Shown: piece after piece, positions 24,758 through 28,273 of the stretch
Layout of the letters: each line of letters begins with the position of its first letter
Numbering within the stretch: the stretch's first letter is position 1
From: Phycisphaerales bacterium UBA5793
GTDB lineage: Bacteria; Planctomycetota; Phycisphaerae; Phycisphaerales; UBA5793
Length of the DNA: 28,273 nt
Direction: 5' to 3'
Assembly (NCBI GenBank): GCA_002418285.1
Contig: DIDT01000011.1
Location: 1-28,273, forward strand
Translations under genes and position numbers: made by a program
Notes under the pieces: model-generated
Seen by the model: the letters and a program-made list of their open reading frames with translations, nothing else
Told to the model about the DNA's origin: nothing
Database searches by the model: none

Positions 24758-24795
24758 GCGCAGTAGTTCGCGCACTTTGCGTACTTAACCAGTAG
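24758..24795 (+). promoter_or_regulatory. Shared regulatory element, copy 2
   Basis: The core TTGCGTACTTAACCAGTAG (24777-24795) differs from copy 1 (18500-18518) at one position. It lies 32 bases before the ATG of the replication operon and is followed by a small hairpin, GCAC-ACC-GTGC (24796-24806). Confidence 0.55.
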
Positions 24796-24826
24796 GCACA
24801 CCGTGCAACTTCCCGGAGGACGCGCC

Positions 24827-25171
24827 ATGGCGCTTGAGGCATACCGTTACGAGTTCGACAACTCTGTCACCTTCTTCGACGTGCTCGCCGCCCTCGACGA
24901 GGCGATCGTCAACGCCGAGAGCATTCTCGGTAGTGAGCGGGTGCGGCTCGATGCACGGTTCGCTGACGACACCGCGCGTGGCGTGCTTGTGATCGACGCC
25001 ACTACCGAGGTCGGTCAGATACTGAATCAACTCTTCGTGGGCCTGGCTCGACGTGCATTCGGCGAGTCGGCATTCACGATCTCGCGATGCCGGTCCGAAA
25101 TGCAACTACGCCGAGGCAAGCGCGCAGGGCGGCGCCGGCTGCCTCGGCATCTGACGGCTCGAAGGGGCTGA
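24827..25171 (+). CDS. Unknown protein, first gene of the replication operon
   Basis: A 114-residue protein of no family I recognise. It starts MALEAYRYEFDNSVTFFDVLAALDEAIVNAE, a mixed alpha/beta region, and ends in a strongly basic tail (RRGKRAGRRRLPRHLTARRG), which suggests nucleic acid contact. GGAGGA lies 6 bases before the ATG at 24827; a GTG at 24803 is a weaker start. It follows the sigma-like gene and precedes two other replication-region genes with no gap of note. Confidence 0.65.
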   Translation: MALEAYRYEFDNSVTFFDVLAALDEAIVNAESILGSERVRLDARFADDTARGVLVIDATTEVGQILNQLFVGLARRAFGESAFTISRCRSEMQLRRGKRAGRRRLPRHLTARRG

Positions 25172-25172
25172 A

Positions 25173-25496
25173 ATGACGCGACGCCGCTCAAACAAGGCGA
25201 ATCGCCGATCAGCCCCGCGGATGGCCGTGGAAGTTACCGCGGAGATTCGCAGAGCGCCGCCCGTGCCCACGGTTGATGAGCCGGATGCGGATCTGCCTGG
25301 CTGCTTCGTCGAGCAGGCGCAGGTGGAGTGCGGTGATTTCTGGCGTGAATGGCGACGTGTCCAGAGAATCGCGGCGCACAGAGTCCCTGTTCTTCTCATG
25401 CGCCGCCGCCGGTCTCGCTTGTTGCTCGTGATCGCGGCGGAAGACCTTCCTTGTCTGGTCGCGGCCATCCGCATGGTGCAGGAGCGGCCGGACTGA
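25173..25496 (+). CDS. Unknown basic protein of the replication operon
   Basis: A 107-residue protein with a basic N-terminus (MTRRRSNKANRRSAPR) and an alpha/beta middle (VPVLLMRRRRSRLLLVIAAEDL). It starts one base after the previous stop and its TGA overlaps the primase ATG at 25496, so it is part of the same operon. No family was recognised; a DNA-binding accessory of replication is a guess from position. Confidence 0.55.
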   Translation: MTRRRSNKANRRSAPRMAVEVTAEIRRAPPVPTVDEPDADLPGCFVEQAQVECGDFWREWRRVQRIAAHRVPVLLMRRRRSRLLLVIAAEDLPCLVAAIRMVQERPD

Positions 25497-27928
25497 TGGC
25501 GACCACCCTGACCAGCGGCGCGTTGATTCACGACGGCATGAGCCGGCTGGATGCCGCCCGCGCGTACACCATGCGCGGGTTTCATTGTGTGCCGATTCCA
25601 TTGCAGGAAAAGGGGCCGCGCGACAAGGGCTGGCCGGGTCTGCGAATTGAGATTGAGGAGATCTCAGAGCATTTTGGTGGTGTTGGGAACATCGGGCTAC
25701 TCCTGGGTGATCCGAGCGGCGGACTTACCGATGTCGATCTCGATTGCGCGGCGGCGATCGAACTCGCTCCGCAGTATCTGCCTCCAACGCTGGCGACTAC
25801 CGGCCGCGCCAGCGCACCGAACTCCCATTGGTGGTACACCTGTCCTGGCGCAGTGACAAAGAAGTACCAATTCCCCGGCACGAAGAAGATGATCGTCGAG
25901 ATCCGCAGCACCGGCTGCCAGACCGTGGTCGGGCCGAGCATTCATCCGTCCAGCGAAGCCTACGAGTGGCTGACCGGTGAGCCTGCGAAAGTCGAGTACG
26001 ATGTGCTCTCGAAGGCGGTCGAGGCCCTGGCCGCTGCGGTGATTGCGCAAAGTGACGAGAGGGCACCCTCGCCAGCGCAACCTGCGCCCCGCCGCGCTGC
26101 CGTTGCCTCCGACGACTCACTTCTCCGCCGCGCTGCGGCGTATCTCGATGCCATGCCACCGGCCATCTCCGGGCAGGGCGGCCATGACGCGACCTACGCC
26201 GCCGCCACTGTGTTGGTGCACGGCTTCGGCCTCAGCCCAGACGATGCGCTGCGACTGCTCATTGAGCGATTCAATCCCCGCTGTCAGCCACCGTGGACGG
26301 AACGGGAACTACGGCACAAGGTGGACGACGCCGCAACGAAACCGCACGACTTGCCGCACGGATGGCTGCGCGACGCACCTCGTGATCCAGCAACTTCTGA
26401 TGTGGGACCGTCACGAATGCCGAGCACTTCCGACAGCGAGTGTCGGCGCGATGGATCGAACAGCGAACAGGCCACAACCCCGTCTACTGAGGCTGAGGGT
26501 GCCGTTGGTGAGGATGGGCTCGTAAGGCTGGGACACCGCGATCCTGCGACCGGTCGGCTCGTGCTTTCACCGAAGCGCACGCTGCCCACGGCCGAGGCGT
26601 ACGTCCGTGAATTCCACCAACATGCCGAGGGCCGCACGATTCACGCGTACGGCGGGCTCATCATGCACTGGCGAAACAACCGGTACAGCCAGGTCGAAGA
26701 CGAGTACGTCAAACACGTGCTGCAGCCGTGGTTGCATGCCGCGCTGCATTATGTGTACAACAAGGCGATCAAGGACTTCGAACTCAAGCCATTCGACTCC
26801 AATCCATCGACCGTAAAACAGGCGCTGGACACGATCCGCTCGCACGTTCATATTCCCGCGACCACAGTCGCTCCATCGTGGCTCGACACCCGCATCGATC
26901 GTCCGCCCGCACTTGAGATTCTCCCCTGCAAGACGCTGAACTTGCACATCCCCACCGGGCGCATCCTGGCCCCAACGCCGGCGCTCTTCACGGTCAACTC
27001 TCTCGACTTCGACTACGACCCCAATCCCGAGCCGCCCGAGCGATGGATCAAGTTCATGGAGCAACTGTTCGGCGACGACATCGAGTCGATGGAACTGCTC
27101 CGGGAGTGGATGGGGTATTGCCTCACGAGCGATACGAGTCAGCAAAAGATGTTGCTGCTCGTCGGGCCTCGCCGTTCGGGCAAGGGCACGATCGGTCGCA
27201 TCCTCCGGTACATGATCGGTCATGGAAACGTGGTCGGACCGACGACCAGCAGTCTTGCCGGGAACTTCGGGCTTCAGCCTCTCATCGACAAATCGCTCGC
27301 GATCGTCAGCGACGCTCGCTTCGGCGGCGAGAACATCGGCATCGTCGTCGAGCGTCTGCTGTGCATCTCCGGTGAAGACGCACTGACGATCGACCGGAAG
27401 TATCTCGGCTCGGTCAGCATGAAACTGCCCACGCGATTCATTTTCCTCACGAACGAACTGCCTCGCCTCAACGACGCGAGCACCGCTCTGGCCGGTCGAT
27501 TCCTTGTGCTGAGGCTGATAACGAGTTTCTACGGGCACGAAGACACCACCCTCACCGATCAACTCATCGCGGAACTTCCGGGGATCCTCTTGTGGGCGAT
27601 CGAGGGGTGGAAACGGCTGAAAGCGCGCGGTTACTTCGTTCAACCTGAATCTGCGATGGATGCGATCCGGGACCTTGAGGATCTCGCTTCGCCCGTCAGC
27701 GCGTTTGTGCGGGAATGCTGCGTCGTCGGCCCGGGTCACCGCGTTGACGTTGACGACCTCTACAACGCATGGAAGAGGTGGTGTGAGCAAGATGGGCGAA
27801 CCATCGTGACTCACAAGCAGACCTTCGGTCGGGACCTTGGGGCGGCAATACCCGGGATCAAACGGCGTCGTGGGACCGGCCTGACTCCGTTCTACGAGGG
27901 CATCAGCCTGCAGGAGGTGCCGAGATGA
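25496..27928 (+). CDS. Primase-polymerase / SF3 helicase replication protein
   Basis: An 810-residue replication initiator of the P4-like type. The N-terminal bifunctional primase-polymerase domain (about residues 10-160) has LLLGDPSGGLTDVDLD with the metal-binding Asp residues and RASAPNSHWWYTC. A primase C-terminal (PriCT-like) region follows (about 210-285: PPWTERELRHKVDDAA). The helicase part has Walker A LLLVGPRRSGKGT (about 553-565), SLAIVSDARFGG and sensor segment RFIFLTNELPRLNDASTALAGRFLVL (about 645-670), the DUF5906/D5 type. ATG at 25496 overlaps the previous stop; the frame is open upstream but only inside the preceding gene. AGGAGGT near its end serves the next frame. Confidence 0.92.
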   Translation: MATTLTSGALIHDGMSRLDAARAYTMRGFHCVPIPLQEKGPRDKGWPGLRIEIEEISEHFGGVGNIGLLLGDPSGGLTDVDLDCAAAIELAPQYLPPTLATTGRASAPNSHWWYTCPGAVTKKYQFPGTKKMIVEIRSTGCQTVVGPSIHPSSEAYEWLTGEPAKVEYDVLSKAVEALAAAVIAQSDERAPSPAQPAPRRAAVASDDSLLRRAAAYLDAMPPAISGQGGHDATYAAATVLVHGFGLSPDDALRLLIERFNPRCQPPWTERELRHKVDDAATKPHDLPHGWLRDAPRDPATSDVGPSRMPSTSDSECRRDGSNSEQATTPSTEAEGAVGEDGLVRLGHRDPATGRLVLSPKRTLPTAEAYVREFHQHAEGRTIHAYGGLIMHWRNNRYSQVEDEYVKHVLQPWLHAALHYVYNKAIKDFELKPFDSNPSTVKQALDTIRSHVHIPATTVAPSWLDTRIDRPPALEILPCKTLNLHIPTGRILAPTPALFTVNSLDFDYDPNPEPPERWIKFMEQLFGDDIESMELLREWMGYCLTSDTSQQKMLLLVGPRRSGKGTIGRILRYMIGHGNVVGPTTSSLAGNFGLQPLIDKSLAIVSDARFGGENIGIVVERLLCISGEDALTIDRKYLGSVSMKLPTRFIFLTNELPRLNDASTALAGRFLVLRLITSFYGHEDTTLTDQLIAELPGILLWAIEGWKRLKARGYFVQPESAMDAIRDLEDLASPVSAFVRECCVVGPGHRVDVDDLYNAWKRWCEQDGRTIVTHKQTFGRDLGAAIPGIKRRRGTGLTPFYEGISLQEVPR

Positions 27929-28203
27929 TCAGTTCAACTGCTGCGCACTGTCACAGACTGTCACGACAGTTGTCATTGTTCTCAAGATCCTTCCGCGCGC
28001 CCGCGCGCACGCGTGCGCTTAATAGGGACTGTCGCGACAGTGCGCGGCAGTGCGCGACAGTAACAGCCTCGATTCATGGTTCCCCCCTGGCGAGAGGCGC
28101 AGGCTTGGCCCGCGGGAACAGCCGCGAAAGTAGAGAGACACATGATAACGCGACCCTGTCCGGATTTTCGGATTGGTGCTCGGCATGGAGGATGGTTACA
28201 TGA
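27925..28203 (+). CDS. Possible small ORF overlapping palindrome-rich DNA
   Basis: A 92-residue frame that starts with a perfect ATGA overlap with the primase stop, has AGGAGGT 6 bases before its ATG, and ends with an ATGA overlap with the next gene. These junctions favour translation. The protein has no recognisable family, is Arg/Ser-rich, and much of it is dictated by the ACTGTC repeats, so it may be a coincidental frame across regulatory DNA or a short coupling peptide. Confidence 0.42.
   Translation: MISSTAAHCHRLSRQLSLFSRSFRAPARTRALNRDCRDSARQCATVTASIHGSPLARGAGLARGNSRESRETHDNATLSGFSDWCSAWRMVT
27947..28061 (+). repeat. Palindromes and 10-bp iterons: possible origin or operator
   Basis: ACTGTCACGACAGT at 27957-27970 and ACTGTCGCGACAGT at 28028-28041 (a perfect palindrome) are two related 14-mers. 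A half-site, ACTGTCAC, is at 27947. Three tandem 10-mers follow: 28032-28041, 28042-28051 and 28052-28061, each ending in RCAGT. Between them is the perfect palindrome GCGCACGCGTGCGC at 28005-28018. Confidence 0.72.
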
Positions 28204-28273
28204 GCGCAAGTACTGATGACACATTGATTTGCCGCTTGGCGGGTGAGTTGTGGGCGGTGTTCGCGCCGTGGCG
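28200..28273 (+). CDS. Start of a further element gene, cut by the window edge
   Basis: The frame begins MSASTDDTLICRLAGELWAVF and runs off the right edge after 24 codons. GGAGG lies 8 bases before the ATG at 28200. Too short to assign a function; by position it belongs to the mobile element. Confidence 0.6.
   Translation, partial: MSASTDDTLICRLAGELWAVFAPW

Noticed and set aside
26567..27814. Long minus-strand open frame (about 415 codons) opposite the helicase part of the primase-helicase
   Set aside because: Antisense shadow of Walker A and sensor motif sequence; no domain signature.

Overview
The window is GC-rich and looks like a chromosome segment from a Planctomycetota bacterium, most likely of the Phycisphaerae. 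That placement is inferred from the style of the secreted protein at 11936-12982, whose C-terminus ends in CRTSNVERIP, from the roughly 110 kDa NAD-glutamate dehydrogenase, and from the general gene content. No rRNA or other decisive taxonomic marker is present.

Region 1 (1 to about 13.75 kb) is mostly ordinary chromosome. A fused ATP-dependent 5-oxoprolinase (minus strand) lies just downstream of NAD-glutamate dehydrogenase, so 5-oxoproline to glutamate to 2-oxoglutarate is a plausible pathway unit. The last residues of the 5-oxoprolinase appear to have been replaced by the end of a transposable element that continues off the left edge. Then come ribF and an nrnA-like DHH phosphoesterase (translationally coupled), pyrE, a GH57 glycosidase, an orphan phosphoribosyltransferase, a secreted protein, a bidirectional terminator, rpmE (bL31) and tRNA-Asn(GTT) with its own terminator.

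Region 2 (14.26-18.28 kb), beside the tRNA, is a tightly coupled three-gene operon. It encodes a STAS-like/GHKL-ATPase fusion, a protein with two phosphoribosyltransferase-type PRPP loops, and a nucleoside phosphorylase/nucleosidase-fold protein with an N-terminal helical extension. I cannot match this combination to a named system. It looks like a sensor or switch, a nucleotide-handling component and a nucleotide-cleaving effector, and is my best candidate for an undescribed conflict (anti-phage) system.

Region 3 (18.3-28.27 kb) is a mobile element that runs off the right edge. It has an integration cassette (small helical protein, DUF2924 protein, large serine recombinase, HTH protein), a two-gene cargo (a protein starting Met-Gly plus a QueC-like PP-loop/zinc enzyme with a C-terminal winged-helix-like extension), a sigma-70-like protein behind a structured leader and a repeat array, two small unknown proteins, a primase-polymerase/SF3-helicase replication protein, and a palindrome/iteron-rich stretch that could be an origin or operator. 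A 38-bp element with a near-identical 19-bp core precedes both the integration cassette and the replication operon, suggesting one regulator, perhaps the element's own sigma-like protein.

The two candidate defence modules (14.3-18.3 kb and 21.4-24.1 kb) flank the integration cassette, so the right half of the window reads as a defence-bearing integrated element or island.
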